Of a stretch of 64,000 nt of DNA, positions 46,790 to 54,033 are shown piece after piece. This DNA is from Acidovorax sp. SUPP3334. Its GTDB lineage: Bacteria > Pseudomonadota > Gammaproteobacteria > Burkholderiales > Burkholderiaceae_C. Positions within the stretch are counted from its first letter, which is position 1, and every line of letters begins with the position of its first letter. The stretch is taken from contig NZ_BQXQ01000019.1 in assembly GCF_030159055.1 (NCBI RefSeq), positions 30,190 to 94,189 on the forward strand, given 5' to 3'. The translations under genes and the position numbers were made by a program. The notes under the pieces were generated by a model. It ran no database searches. It was not told where the DNA came from and saw nothing but the letters and a program-made list of their open reading frames with translations.

Positions 46790-46879
46790 CTTCGACACGA
46801 GTGCAGCCTGATCGGTCCGGGTCGTGGGGGCGACTGCCTTCCCATCTCTGGCTTTGTAGCCACTCCAAGGCCACACGCA

Positions 46880-47256
46880 TGCCAGCGGTGGCGACTGGCC
46901 TCCTGGTGCGTCCAATGTGCAGCGGTATGTCGAAATAGCCATTGCAGGGGCTCACTGCCCAGCCGTTGGCGCGCCTGACTCAGCGCGCTGGAGCTGATGG
47001 GTTCATCGTGCTGCCCAGGCAGCGCCAGCTCCAGTACCTCTGCCACGTTCACGATGGAACGGTCTCTGAGCAAGGCAACACCCAATACCAACCAAAGTGC
47101 CTGCTCCATGGGCAATCGCCGCTTGCGCAGTGTCGCCACGCCGCTCATCTGCAGGGCCTGCTCAATCCACTGCTGGGGTACGCTGCTTTGGACCACGCCC
47201 CATTGCTCGGGGGTTGCAAAGTCGTGGGTATCGCTCAGGTACTCTTGCAGCAGCAT
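46880..47256 (-). pseudogene. N-terminal remnant of an IS4-family transposase
   Basis: Reading from 47256, about 125 residues resemble the N-terminal part of IS4-type transposases: FATPEQWGVVQSSVPQQWIE, LRKRRLPMEQALWLVLG, ISSSALSQARQRLGSEPL and WLFRHTAAHWTHQEASRHRW. After HRW at about residue 125 the similarity to this family stops and the catalytic DDE domain is missing. The open frame continues antisense to the GlcG-like gene, which is coincidental. The element is therefore truncated by a deletion that ends about 90 bp from that gene. Confidence 0.75.
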
Positions 47257-47317
47257 TGGCTATCGCTTGACCTCTATGGTCAAAGCTCGATTGATCAAGC
47301 CTGCACTGTACAAACAA

Positions 47318-47339
47318 CAAAGGCCCCGAAGGGCCTTTG
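47318..47339 (-). terminator. Hairpin between IS4 remnant and hemP
   Basis: CAAAGGCCC and GGGCCTTTG form a perfect 9-bp stem with a CGAA loop. On the minus strand it is followed by TTGTTTG, so it could terminate hemP read-through. Confidence 0.5.
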
Positions 47340-47391
47340 CTTAACTTACTGGCATTGGCCTCAAGGGCCGGTTTTTTATGCGCTGATGGGT

Positions 47392-47480
47392 AAAAAAAGC
47401 CTGGCTACGCGGGCAACCCGTTGGCTGGCAAATACGACCCTCTGGGCACTGAGCGTGCCCTGGAGTCGCCCCACGATGAA
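47392..47480 (-). repeat. hemP 3' UTR sequence, duplicated at 37184-37268
   Basis: This 89-bp segment starts right after the hemP stop codon and ends in an imperfect palindrome followed by seven T residues on the minus strand. Four blocks are identical to the second copy (20, 16, 8 and 19 bases, in the same order). The conserved block read on the minus strand contains GGGGCGACTCC, which includes an anti-Shine-Dalgarno-like CTCC. Confidence 0.75.
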
Positions 47481-47481
47481 A

Positions 47482-47700
47482 CTATTTGGTCAGGATCAGC
47501 TTGCCGAGCTTCGTAGCTTGCAGACGGTACACCGACCCGTTATGGCTGATGGCAACCGTTTTCTGTCCCTTCAGCAACTCCCGGCTGTCGACGGCCGGTG
47601 CAGAACTTGCCAGATGGGCGGCGCCCGCTGGCTCGCGTTCCTGGAAGACGGCGGAACCAAAAAAGGAAGAAGAAGGCAGGGCGTTAAGACTAGCGTGCAT
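47482..47700 (-). CDS. hemP: Hemin uptake protein HemP
   Basis: The product is 72 residues. The C-terminal half holds the HemP signature: DSRELLKGQKTVAISHNGSVYRLQ and TKLGKLILTK. The N-terminal half is variable. HemP is a small protein required for heme uptake in several Betaproteobacteria, probably as a transcriptional activator of heme receptor genes. A Fur-box-like site at 47735-47753 lies 35 bp upstream. It follows exbD on the same strand but with its own operator. Confidence 0.9.
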   Translation of the reverse strand: MHASLNALPSSSFFGSAVFQEREPAGAAHLASSAPAVDSRELLKGQKTVAISHNGSVYRLQATKLGKLILTK

Positions 47701-47734
47701 GAGAAATCCCTCTGTGCTTTGCGATTGGGTTAAT

Positions 47735-47753
47735 GATAACCATTCTCAATTAT
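47735..47753. promoter_or_regulatory. Fur box upstream of hemP
   Basis: GATAACCATTCTCAATTAT matches the Fur consensus at about 12 of 19 positions and shares 14 consecutive bases with the site at 37356-37375. It lies 35 bp upstream of the hemP start codon. Confidence 0.75.
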
Positions 47754-47791
47754 TCGTCAAGGGCGATGCGTGCCTATCTTGTAAATATTTA

Positions 47792-48199
47792 TCATTGAGG
47801 TTCGGTCACGAACCCGATCTTGCGCACCCCTGCACGCTGTGCTGCCGACATGGCCAGCGCCACGCGCTCATAGCGCACTTCCTTGTCTCCACGAATGTGC
47901 AGATCGGGCTGAGGGTCCTTGGCAGCCTCGGCTTTCAGGCGAGGTTCCAGGTCGTCATCTCCAATCGTCAATTCATTCCAGTGGTATTTGCCGTCCGCAG
48001 TGATGCTGAGGCGGATCGTCTCGGGCTTCACATCCTCCCGCTGGTTCGAAGCGCGAGGCAAGTCAACCGGCACGGCATGCTTCATCACGGGTACGGTGAT
48101 GATGAAGATGATGAGCAGCACCAGCATGACGTCGACCAGCGGCGTCATGTTGATTTCGTTCATTACCTCGTCGGCGTCGTCCTGGGTTCCGAAAGACAT
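47792..48199 (-). CDS. exbD: Biopolymer transport protein ExbD
   Basis: The product is 135 residues. MNEINMTPLVDVMLVLLIIFIIT holds the single membrane helix with the functional aspartate (LVDVMLVL). The periplasmic part has RLSITADGKYHWNE-like and LHIRGDKEVRYERV sequences. ExbB-ExbD uses the proton gradient to energise TonB. The ATG at 48199 (MSFGTQDD) follows the exbB stop by 4 bp. Confidence 0.95.
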   Translation of the reverse strand: MSFGTQDDADEVMNEINMTPLVDVMLVLLIIFIITVPVMKHAVPVDLPRASNQREDVKPETIRLSITADGKYHWNELTIGDDDLEPRLKAEAAKDPQPDLHIRGDKEVRYERVALAMSAAQRAGVRKIGFVTEPQ

Positions 48200-48203
48200 G
48201 GCT

Positions 48204-48920
48204 TCAGCCCTTCTTGATCGGCAGAACCTTGGCTTGTTCGCCAGGTGCGCTGACCCGTGCACCCGTCACGAAATACGCGTGCAGGTCGTGTGCAAAACTG
48301 TTGAGGTTGTTCAAGATCGACTTGTTGCCACGCACGAGTGCGTTGTAGCCCAGCACTGCAGGAATCGCCACGGCCAATCCGAGCGCCGTCATGATCAGTG
48401 CCTCGCCGATCGGGCCCGCCACTTTGTCGATGGTGGACTGGCCCGAGGTACCGATCGCGACCAAGGCATGGTAGATGCCCCAGACCGTGCCAAACAGGCC
48501 GATGAATGGAGCCGTCGAGCCAACGGACGCCAGCACGGCCAGGCCGGACTGCACACGGGCGGTGAACTCGTCGATGCAATTGCGCAGGCTGCGGGTAACC
48601 CAGTCGCTCACGTCCAGGCTGTCATGCAGGTGGGCCTTGGTGTTGCGGTGGTGCGCAGTGGCTTCCCGGCCCTCGAGGGCCAGATGTCGAAAGGGGTTGG
48701 CTGGATCGTCTCCCAGTTTGCTCAGGCCTGCGGCAAAGTCCTCGCTGTGCCAGAAATCGCGGGCGCCGCGCGCATGCTTTTTGAACCGGATGATGTCCAT
48801 GGCCTTGATCAATATGACGATCCAGGAGGCGAGGGACATGCCGAGCAGCAGTACGGCGACGGCGCGGGTGACAAAGTCACCCTGGATCCAAACGTTGGCT
48901 ATGCCGAAATGCGATTCCAT
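48204..48920 (-). CDS. exbB: MotA/TolQ/ExbB proton channel protein ExbB
   Basis: The product is 238 residues with three membrane helices (about 16-40, 130-155, 170-195). Motifs are GLAVLASVGSTAPFIGLFGTVWGI and AGPIGEALIMTALGLAVAIPAV. It forms the channel of the TonB energising complex with ExbD. It lies 15 bp after tonB in a tonB-exbB-exbD operon. Confidence 0.95.
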   Translation of the reverse strand: MESHFGIANVWIQGDFVTRAVAVLLLGMSLASWIVILIKAMDIIRFKKHARGARDFWHSEDFAAGLSKLGDDPANPFRHLALEGREATAHHRNTKAHLHDSLDVSDWVTRSLRNCIDEFTARVQSGLAVLASVGSTAPFIGLFGTVWGIYHALVAIGTSGQSTIDKVAGPIGEALIMTALGLAVAIPAVLGYNALVRGNKSILNNLNSFAHDLHAYFVTGARVSAPGEQAKVLPIKKG

Positions 48921-48935
48921 GAAAACTCCTGAAAA

Positions 48936-49637
48936 TTATTCGAGAACAAAATTGACGGGCACCAGGTTCCACATGGTCTCTGGAACACCATTGCGTTTGC
49001 CAGGCACGAAGCGCCAGCGCATGACCGCCTCCTGTGCCTGGCGATCCAACCGGTCGAAACCGCTGGACTTATTGATTTCGACCTGCTGAGGCAGCCCGTC
49101 GGTGCCGATGAGCACGCGCAGCACGACTTTCCCCTGTTCACCCAGCCTTTTGCTGATCGCCGGGTAGGTTGGTCGGGGGTTGTTAAGGTAAGCCGCGTCG
49201 CTGGAGGGCCGCTCGATCTTGGGCGGCGCTGGCGGGGCGGGCGGCGCAGGGGGAGGTGCTGGCGGCGCTGCGGGCGCCTCGATCTGTGGTGCCGGCGGTT
49301 GAGGCGCCGTGATGCCTGTAGGAGCATTCGGTGCGGGAGTTGGGTCGGGGATTGCGACCGGCATTGGCGCTGGGCGAGGTGCCGGCGCCTTGGGCGCGGG
49401 CTTCGGCTGAGGAGGCGGCGCAGGTTTCGGTGGCGGTGGACCAGGTGGGGCGGGGGGGGGCGGGGGCGTGATGAACTCGCTCAACACTTCCGCAGGAACG
49501 ATCACCTCTGCCGCTTTGCGCAACAGGCCTGACTGCAGTGCCCACAATCCGGCCACGTGCAAAAGCACAACCGATCCCGCTATCACGACGTTGCGACTCA
49601 CGCCCCGCGAGGAACCATATCGATCAAATTGGGACAT
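48936..49637 (-). CDS. tonB: Energy transducer TonB
   Basis: The product is 233 residues. An N-terminal membrane anchor (about 16-38, VVIAGSVVLLHVAGLWAL) leads to a long proline-rich periplasmic stretch (about 55-140). The C-terminal TonB domain (about 150-232) has NPRPTYPAISKRLGEQGKVVL, SGFDRLDRQAQEAVMRWRF and a closing PVNFVL. It drives uptake through outer-membrane siderophore and heme receptors. It is the first gene of tonB-exbB-exbD. Confidence 0.95.
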   Translation of the reverse strand: MSQFDRYGSSRGVSRNVVIAGSVVLLHVAGLWALQSGLLRKAAEVIVPAEVLSEFITPPPPPAPPGPPPPKPAPPPQPKPAPKAPAPRPAPMPVAIPDPTPAPNAPTGITAPQPPAPQIEAPAAPPAPPPAPPAPPAPPKIERPSSDAAYLNNPRPTYPAISKRLGEQGKVVLRVLIGTDGLPQQVEINKSSGFDRLDRQAQEAVMRWRFVPGKRNGVPETMWNLVPVNFVLE

Positions 49638-49638
49638 A

Positions 49639-49687
49639 AAAATGATAGCTGCCAGCGCAAGCGTAGCAAGCGCTAGAGGCCTAAAAG
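49639..49687. repeat. Short interspersed repeat, copy C
   Basis: AAAATGATAGCTGCCAGCGC is followed by AGCAAGCGCTAGAGGCC and TAAAA. It shares the TAGC and GCGCTAGAGGCC elements of the family seen at 38.3-38.6 and 59.0 kb. It lies just upstream of the tonB start, in its leader. Confidence 0.6.
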
Positions 49688-49693
49688 ACCAGG

Positions 49694-49768
49694 TTACTTA
49701 CGGAAGATCCACCACACCGAGCCGATGACGAAGATCAGGCTGCCTGCGAGGGTTGAGAGCAGTTCCAT
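49694..49768 (-). CDS. Candidate 24-residue membrane microprotein overlapping bfd
   Basis: The frame starts at ATG 49768 and reads MELLSTLAGSLIFVIGSVWW followed by a short basic end (IFRK). It would be one hydrophobic helix with a positive C-terminus. GGAAAG precedes the ATG within a suitable distance. It overlaps the last 34 bp of bfd in another frame and ends about 60 bp before tonB. Existence is inferred from composition, ribosome binding site and position; no family was recognised. Confidence 0.4.
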   Translation of the reverse strand: MELLSTLAGSLIFVIGSVWWIFRK

Positions 49769-50007
49769 GCTTTGCTTTCCAAAATGGAGTTGGCAAGCTG
49801 GATCGTCTGCGACGGGATCTCTTTGTGCAGGGCAGCGACAGGGTGGGAGACGCTGCACTGGGCCACGACGTCCCGCGCGCAACTCTCGCATCGGCCACAT
49901 TGGGTGGCGACACCCAGCTCGAACTGAATCTCGTCGAAACTCATGCCCGCATGTGCATGGCGTGCGATCTCGCGATCAGAAACCCGGCGGCAAACACAAA
50001 CGATCAT
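49735..50007 (-). CDS. bfd: Bacterioferritin-associated ferredoxin
   Basis: The product is 90 residues with the Bfd-type [2Fe-2S] ligand pattern: MIVCVCRRVSDREI supplies two cysteines and CGRCESCARD two more. Bfd reduces iron stored in bacterioferritin for release. The ATG at 50007 begins the cluster-binding motif; upstream in-frame codons lack family similarity. An AT-rich, palindromic upstream region could be a Fur operator. It heads the minus-strand run towards tonB. Confidence 0.9.
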   Translation of the reverse strand: MIVCVCRRVSDREIARHAHAGMSFDEIQFELGVATQCGRCESCARDVVAQCSVSHPVAALHKEIPSQTIQLANSILESKAWNCSQPSQAA

Positions 50008-50032
50008 GGGGCAGGCAGTGTTGGCTGGCTGT

Positions 50033-50070
50033 TGACAATGAATCATTATAAATGCGAATTCATCGCATTT
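50033..50070. promoter_or_regulatory. Operator-like region upstream of bfd
   Basis: It contains a partly Fur-like AATGAATCATTAT and a perfect inverted repeat, AAATGCGA and TCGCATTT, with a 5-bp spacer (50050-50070). The repeat lies about 43 bp upstream of the bfd start. Fur control is expected for bfd; which of the two signals is the operator is not clear. Confidence 0.45.
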
Positions 50071-50137
50071 GCAATCCAAGGGTGTTTCTGAAAGAAAACA
50101 TTGCGTCTTGTCTGGCTGGTCCTCGGCTCGACACAGG

Positions 50138-50166
50138 CAAAAAAAAGCCGGCTGTCATGCCGGCTT
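50138..50166 (-). terminator. Rho-independent terminator of the SWIB gene
   Basis: AAGCCGGC and GCCGGCTT form an 8-bp stem with a TGTCAT loop. On the minus strand a run of eight T residues follows. It is 36 bp beyond the SWIB gene stop. Confidence 0.88.
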
Positions 50167-50201
50167 CATCCGCTGTCTGCCTGAAAGGCAGACGCAGGGA
50201 T

Positions 50202-50510
50202 TTACTTGACGTGCTTGCCGATCAGGCCAGCCATCTCGAACATGGAGACCTGGGGCTTGCCGAACACTTCCTTGAGCTTGGCGTCAGCGTTGATCATTCG
50301 CTTGTTGCTGGCGTCCTGCAGATTGTTGGCCTTGATGTAGACCCACAGCTTGCTGATGATTTCGGTGCGGGGCAAGGGCGTCGAGCCTACGACGGCAGCC
50401 AGGGCAGGGCTGGGCGTAAGGGCTTTCATGAAAGCGGCGTTCGGGGTGCGCTTCTTCGCGGGTGCTGCGGCCTTGGCTTCGGAGGCCGGCGCTTTCTTTG
50501 CAGTTGCCAT
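50202..50510 (-). CDS. SWIB/MDM2 domain protein
   Basis: The product is 102 residues. A lysine/alanine-rich basic N-terminus (about 1-22) resembles histone-like tails. The SWIB domain (about 25-100) has PLPRTEIISKLWVYIKANNLQD, NKRMINADAKLKEVFGK and VSMFEMAGLIGKHVK. Such stand-alone SWIB proteins occur in Chlamydiae and many Burkholderiales; they probably bind DNA or chromosome-associated proteins, but the role is unproven. The ATG at 50510 follows an AAGGAAAA ribosome binding site. Confidence 0.9.
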   Translation of the reverse strand: MATAKKAPASEAKAAAPAKKRTPNAAFMKALTPSPALAAVVGSTPLPRTEIISKLWVYIKANNLQDASNKRMINADAKLKEVFGKPQVSMFEMAGLIGKHVK

Positions 50511-50698
50511 GTTGGGTTTTCCTTGTTGGAAGTGAAATATCGTCACCAGCGAAAACCTGCTTTTCCACTGGCCCGCAGATGCTACTGGGAAAAAAACGCG
50601 TTTCCAAGGGAGAAGGCGCTTTTTTTGCCTCCATTTGTTGCGTGAGCACAGCGCAATCGACCGAGCCTGATTTCCGGCGGCATGACCAGGAAGAGATG

Positions 50699-51619
50699 TC
50701 AGCGCGTCCGGCGCGACAGGAAAATCACCAAAACCGCGGTCAAGATCACGGCGCAGGCAGACCACTCGCCAGCCGTCAGATGCTCTCCCGCAAGTGCACT
50801 CCCGAGAAGCAGCGCGATGAGCGGATTAACGAATGCATAGCTGGACGCCAAGGCGGGTGTGGCATGGCGCAGCAGATACATGTAGGCGCTGAAACCGATC
50901 AAAGAGCCCAGGCTCACCAGGTAAAGCCAGGCCGCGACGGCGCTGGGCTGCGGCGGCCACACCGGTTGCTCGCCCAGGGCCAGCGAAACGGCCATGAGGA
51001 CGGCGCCCCCGCAGAGCATCTCGCTGGCGAAGCCGCTGGCCCCGTCAGCCAGCGGCAGTCGGGTCGTGGACAAGACCGAGCCCAGAGACCAAGCCATCGT
51101 GGCGGCCAGGATGCAAGCCATGCTGGCAGGAGAGGCTGAAAAACTGCTGCCCTGCATGAGCATCAGTACTCCAATCGCGCCCAGCGCCATCCCCGCGCCC
51201 TCCCCGGTCGTGGGGCGCCGCCCCCACATCAGCCCCCAGGCAGCGATCATCATCGGCACCACGGCCACACAGGCTGCGATCAGCCCTGAGCCGATATGCA
51301 CGCTGGCCGTGGCGGTCAAACCCATGCCGCCGCCCAGCATCAGGGCGCCCACGACCCACGCGTTGATCCATTGGCGTTTTGTGGGCAAAGCGGTCTTCAT
51401 ACGTCCCCGAGGGGCACGCCAGACGGCCCAAGCCATCAAAAGCGAACCGGCCACCAGAAAGCGGCCTCCCATCTGGAAGAAAGGCGGAAAGCTGTTGAGC
51501 GCCACCTGTATCGCAAGATAGGTAGATCCCCAGATGAAGTAACAAGCCAGCAGCGCAAGGATGACCAGAGTCGGCAGGCGTTTGGCGGCGGAAGCGGTGG
51601 TGGCAGTGGATGAATTCAT
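50699..51619 (-). CDS. yedA: EamA (DMT) family transporter, YedA-like exporter
   Basis: The product is 306 residues with ten hydrophobic segments arranged as two EamA repeats. The opening LVILALLACYFIWGSTYLAIQVA and FFQMGGRFLVAGSLLM are typical of the YedA/RhaT branch. The second repeat ends SYAFVNPLIALLLGSALAGEHL. It probably exports small metabolites such as amino acids. It is divergent from an Lrp-type regulator with a miniature transposon in the shared promoter region. The ATG at 51619 fits the family N-terminus. Confidence 0.82.
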   Translation of the reverse strand: MNSSTATTASAAKRLPTLVILALLACYFIWGSTYLAIQVALNSFPPFFQMGGRFLVAGSLLMAWAVWRAPRGRMKTALPTKRQWINAWVVGALMLGGGMGLTATASVHIGSGLIAACVAVVPMMIAAWGLMWGRRPTTGEGAGMALGAIGVLMLMQGSSFSASPASMACILAATMAWSLGSVLSTTRLPLADGASGFASEMLCGGAVLMAVSLALGEQPVWPPQPSAVAAWLYLVSLGSLIGFSAYMYLLRHATPALASSYAFVNPLIALLLGSALAGEHLTAGEWSACAVILTAVLVIFLSRRTR

Positions 51620-51724
51620 TCTGCAAATGCTATGCAGGCAAGGCGCTCTTTTCCATGGCAATTCAAAGGTGAGAAATGACGATTGCCTTTTTATTGATGA
51701 TTAAATGAGCGGATGATCGATCAA

Positions 51725-51829
51725 TTACTGAGAAGTCAGTAACTTGGGGAACATTGATCGCCTCGAAAACCGCATGAATGCTGGCTTTCTTGTCTTGGCG
51801 TGCTCGGCAAGTTACCGTCTTATGAGTAA
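51725..51829. mobile_element. 105-bp miniature inverted-repeat element related to IS630 ends
   Basis: The left end TTACTGAGAAGTCAGTAACTTG and the reverse complement of the right end, TTACTCATAAGACGGTAACTTG, match at 18 of 22 positions as written here in 22-base form without their interiors. The left end also matches the left end of the IS630 element at 1455 over most of 32 bases. A TA dinucleotide occurs symmetrically in both ends. No transposase is encoded. It lies between the divergent exporter and Lrp genes, and its last base is the first base of the Lrp start codon. Confidence 0.75.
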
Positions 51830-52305
51830 TGATGGACTCCCACGACGCCCGGATATTGGCCGAATTGCAGCAGGACGCTCGCATTTCGATGGCGGAATTG
51901 GGGCGCCGAGTACACCTCAGCCAGCCAGCGGTCACGGAGCGGGTGCGAAAGCTGGAGGCCTCGGGCGTGATCCGCAGCTCCGGCGCTCGCTTGGACTACA
52001 GCCGTCTGGGCTACGGCATCCGAGCAATCATTCGTGTAGGCCGCGCCGAATATGCGCGGGTGGTGCGGTTGATCGACGAAACACCGGAGGTCTTGAACGC
52101 CTACAACGTCACGGGCGAGGACAGCTGGGTTTTGGAAATCGCTGTGATCGATGTCAGCCATCTCGATGCCGTTGTGACTGGGTTCTGTCTGCTGGCGGAG
52201 ACATCGACGTGTATCGTGCTTAACGCCCCGCGCGAGCACGCGCCGGTTTTGCCCGCCCGGCGCGAGAGCATCAAGCCACCCATTCGCAAAGTGACCGGGC
52301 GGTAG
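51829..52305 (+). CDS. Lrp/AsnC family transcriptional regulator
   Basis: The product is 158 residues. The N-terminal helix-turn-helix (about 1-60) shows HDARILAELQQDARISMAELG, SQPAVTERVRKLEASGVI. The ligand domain (about 65-145) includes YGIRAIIRVGRAEYARV and NAYNVTGEDSWVLEIAVIDVSHL. It sits between two EamA exporters, one divergent and one convergent, and probably controls at least the divergent one in response to an amino acid. The first ATG (51829) uses the end base of the miniature element; a second ATG follows at 51832. Confidence 0.9.
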   Translation: MMDSHDARILAELQQDARISMAELGRRVHLSQPAVTERVRKLEASGVIRSSGARLDYSRLGYGIRAIIRVGRAEYARVVRLIDETPEVLNAYNVTGEDSWVLEIAVIDVSHLDAVVTGFCLLAETSTCIVLNAPREHAPVLPARRESIKPPIRKVTGR

Positions 52306-52382
52306 TCAGGACATTGCGCTGTTCAGCGTGGGGCTGCTGAACGAATCATTCAGCGACCGCCTTTTTTTCGACAGGCCTGTTA

Positions 52383-53306
52383 TCAAGGGGGGGATCGGCT
52401 CGGCAGCGTTGCCAAGACCACACTGGCGAGGGCGATGCCGAATGCCATGATCTGCAGGAGCGAGAGGCTTTCGCCCAGCACCATCACGCCGACCAGCGCA
52501 GCACTGATGGGGAGCATGACGGTGAACACCCCACCTTGTGCCGCGGGGACCACCTTGAGTCCCGTCATCCACAACCATACCGTCCACATGCTGGCAGCCA
52601 GCGCATAAAAAACAAGCAACGTCCACAAACCTGGCGTGAGCGCAGCGAAATCGAATTTCCACGCTGCATAGATTCCCATCGGAGTGGCCAGCACGAATCC
52701 CCAAAGATTGATCAGCGACGTAATGCGGCGTGGTCCGAGCGTGCCAGTCAATTTTTTACCGATGACTGAATAAGCTGCTTCGCAAAGTACGGCGCCCAAC
52801 AACAACAACTGACCGAGCCAAGCCAGATCTGAGGCACTTTCGCCTGGCTGCCGTGAACTATCTTGGAAGTGGTGCTCTGAATTTGATAGCGAAAAAAGTG
52901 CGATGCCCGCCACTGCACAGCCGACGGCAATCCAGGTTCGTACAGAGACCTTCTCCTTCAAGAAAAACCAACTCATCACCGCCACCGCCGCAGGTATGCC
53001 AGCCATCGTGACGCCGGCCGAGACCGCACTGGTCAAGCTCACGCCGGAAATCATGCAAAGCGTGAAAAGGAAGTTGCCGAGGAAAGACTCCAGAAAGAGC
53101 AGGCGGCGAACCTCCGGGGTCATCAGGCCCTCATCCTTGGGTTTTCTGAGCCAGTGCAGCATGCCCAAGCCACCGATACCGAAGCGCAACCAAGCCAGTA
53201 AAAACACTGGAATGGCAGCGGCCAGCGGTTTGGACAAAGCGACATAGCTGCCTACGAGCGACATGCTGAGTGCAAGGCAAAGATAGGCGACGGGGCGGCT
53301 TGGCAT
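52383..53306 (-). CDS. EamA (DMT) family transporter
   Basis: The product is 307 residues with ten hydrophobic segments in two EamA halves. Landmarks are VAYLCLALSMSLVGSYVALSK, VFLLAWLRFGIGGLGML, VMSWFFLKEKVSVRTW and VMLPISAALVGVMVLGESL. Substrate is unknown; amino acid or metabolite export is usual for the family. The ATG at 53306 starts just before the first helix; a long upstream open frame has no membrane-protein features. It converges on the Lrp gene. Confidence 0.85.
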   Translation of the reverse strand: MPSRPVAYLCLALSMSLVGSYVALSKPLAAAIPVFLLAWLRFGIGGLGMLHWLRKPKDEGLMTPEVRRLLFLESFLGNFLFTLCMISGVSLTSAVSAGVTMAGIPAAVAVMSWFFLKEKVSVRTWIAVGCAVAGIALFSLSNSEHHFQDSSRQPGESASDLAWLGQLLLLGAVLCEAAYSVIGKKLTGTLGPRRITSLINLWGFVLATPMGIYAAWKFDFAALTPGLWTLLVFYALAASMWTVWLWMTGLKVVPAAQGGVFTVMLPISAALVGVMVLGESLSLLQIMAFGIALASVVLATLPSRSPP

Positions 53307-53351
53307 GGGGATGAGGGCTAGACTTTGGAAGTAAATCCTGGAGCGCCAATC

Positions 53352-53780
53352 ATGCCCGATGAGACCTTTCCCATTCCTTCTCGATACGTCTTCGTGTACG
53401 GCACGTTGCGCCGAGGCGGGAGCAATGACATCACCCAATTGACACCTCGTGCAAAGTTTGTGGGGGAGGCTACTGTCTGCGGATCGCTCTACGATCTGGG
53501 CGCCTACCCTGGGGTGGCTTTGCATTTGAAAGATACATCGGAGGCTGGAGATCTGCCGGTGCACGGCGAGGTCTACGCGATCTCAGCGGATCTCGAAGCG
53601 CGCTTGGATGTAATTGAAGGGTTGCTTCCGGAACCCAACGGCGAATACATCAAGCGGCAGATTGCTGTGGTCGTCAAAGGAGAGTCCCTGCAATGCCTGA
53701 TCTATGAGATCAATCCTGATCACCTGCTCAGTGCGCCGCTCATCGCTCACGGAGACTGGATGCTTGGGCGCCGCCATTGA
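53352..53780 (+). CDS. Gamma-glutamylcyclotransferase-like (AIG2/YtfP) protein
   Basis: The product is 142 residues. The fold signature YVFVYGTLRRGGSND near the N-terminus, GSLYDLGAYPGV, the catalytic-type glutamate region VHGEVYAISADLEARLDVIEG and a closing GDWMLGRR are present. Members act on gamma-glutamyl amines or dipeptides; the substrate here is not determinable. Its start is 45 bp from the divergent exporter start. The ATG at 53352 is chosen over an upstream GTG/ATG because it precedes the first strand closely. Confidence 0.82.
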   Translation: MPDETFPIPSRYVFVYGTLRRGGSNDITQLTPRAKFVGEATVCGSLYDLGAYPGVALHLKDTSEAGDLPVHGEVYAISADLEARLDVIEGLLPEPNGEYIKRQIAVVVKGESLQCLIYEINPDHLLSAPLIAHGDWMLGRRH

Positions 53781-53787
53781 CGGCAGT

Positions 53788-53823
53788 TTTTACATCGCAA
53801 AAATTTTCTTCCACGATGTGAAA
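53788..53823. promoter_or_regulatory. Inverted repeat after the AIG2-like gene
   Basis: TTTTACATCG and CGATGTGAAA form an imperfect dyad with a 16-bp spacer. It could be a weak terminator for the AIG2-like gene or part of the aceA control region. Confidence 0.35.
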
Positions 53824-53854
53824 TAAAAAATTGGTGCATCGCCGCAAAATTTCT

Positions 53855-53881
53855 CGATATGAGAAGTGAATTTTCATATCG
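53855..53881. promoter_or_regulatory. Inverted repeat upstream of aceA
   Basis: CGATATGA and TCATATCG form a perfect 8-bp dyad with an 11-bp spacer in an AT-rich stretch about 155 bp upstream of aceA. It may be a regulator site; the protein is unknown. Confidence 0.45.
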
Positions 53882-53925
53882 TGATTTCATTCGCGTAATC
53901 CATTGAATTTAAAAGAGAAAATTTA

Positions 53926-53968
53926 TCTCTTATATAAGACATAAGAGATTGCACAACTCTTATACAAG
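53926..53968. promoter_or_regulatory. Paired palindromic operator upstream of aceA
   Basis: CTTATATAAG (53929-53938) is a perfect palindrome and CTTATACAAG (53959-53968) a one-mismatch copy exactly 30 bp away, about three helical turns. TCTCTTAT and ATAAGAGA (53926-53948) form an overlapping 8-bp dyad. The two sites lie 65-105 bp before the aceA start. Two-dimer binding by a repressor or activator of the glyoxylate shunt is a reasonable inference. Confidence 0.6.
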
Positions 53969-54033
53969 ACTTAAAGTCGTTCCCAAGGGCAGCGCTTGCC
54001 GCCCGATGTTCAACCAACCTCTGGAGTGACTTT

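Noticed and set aside
46942..47733. Plus-strand open frame across the IS4 remnant and hemP
   Set aside because: It runs antisense to two recognisable genes and has no family features.
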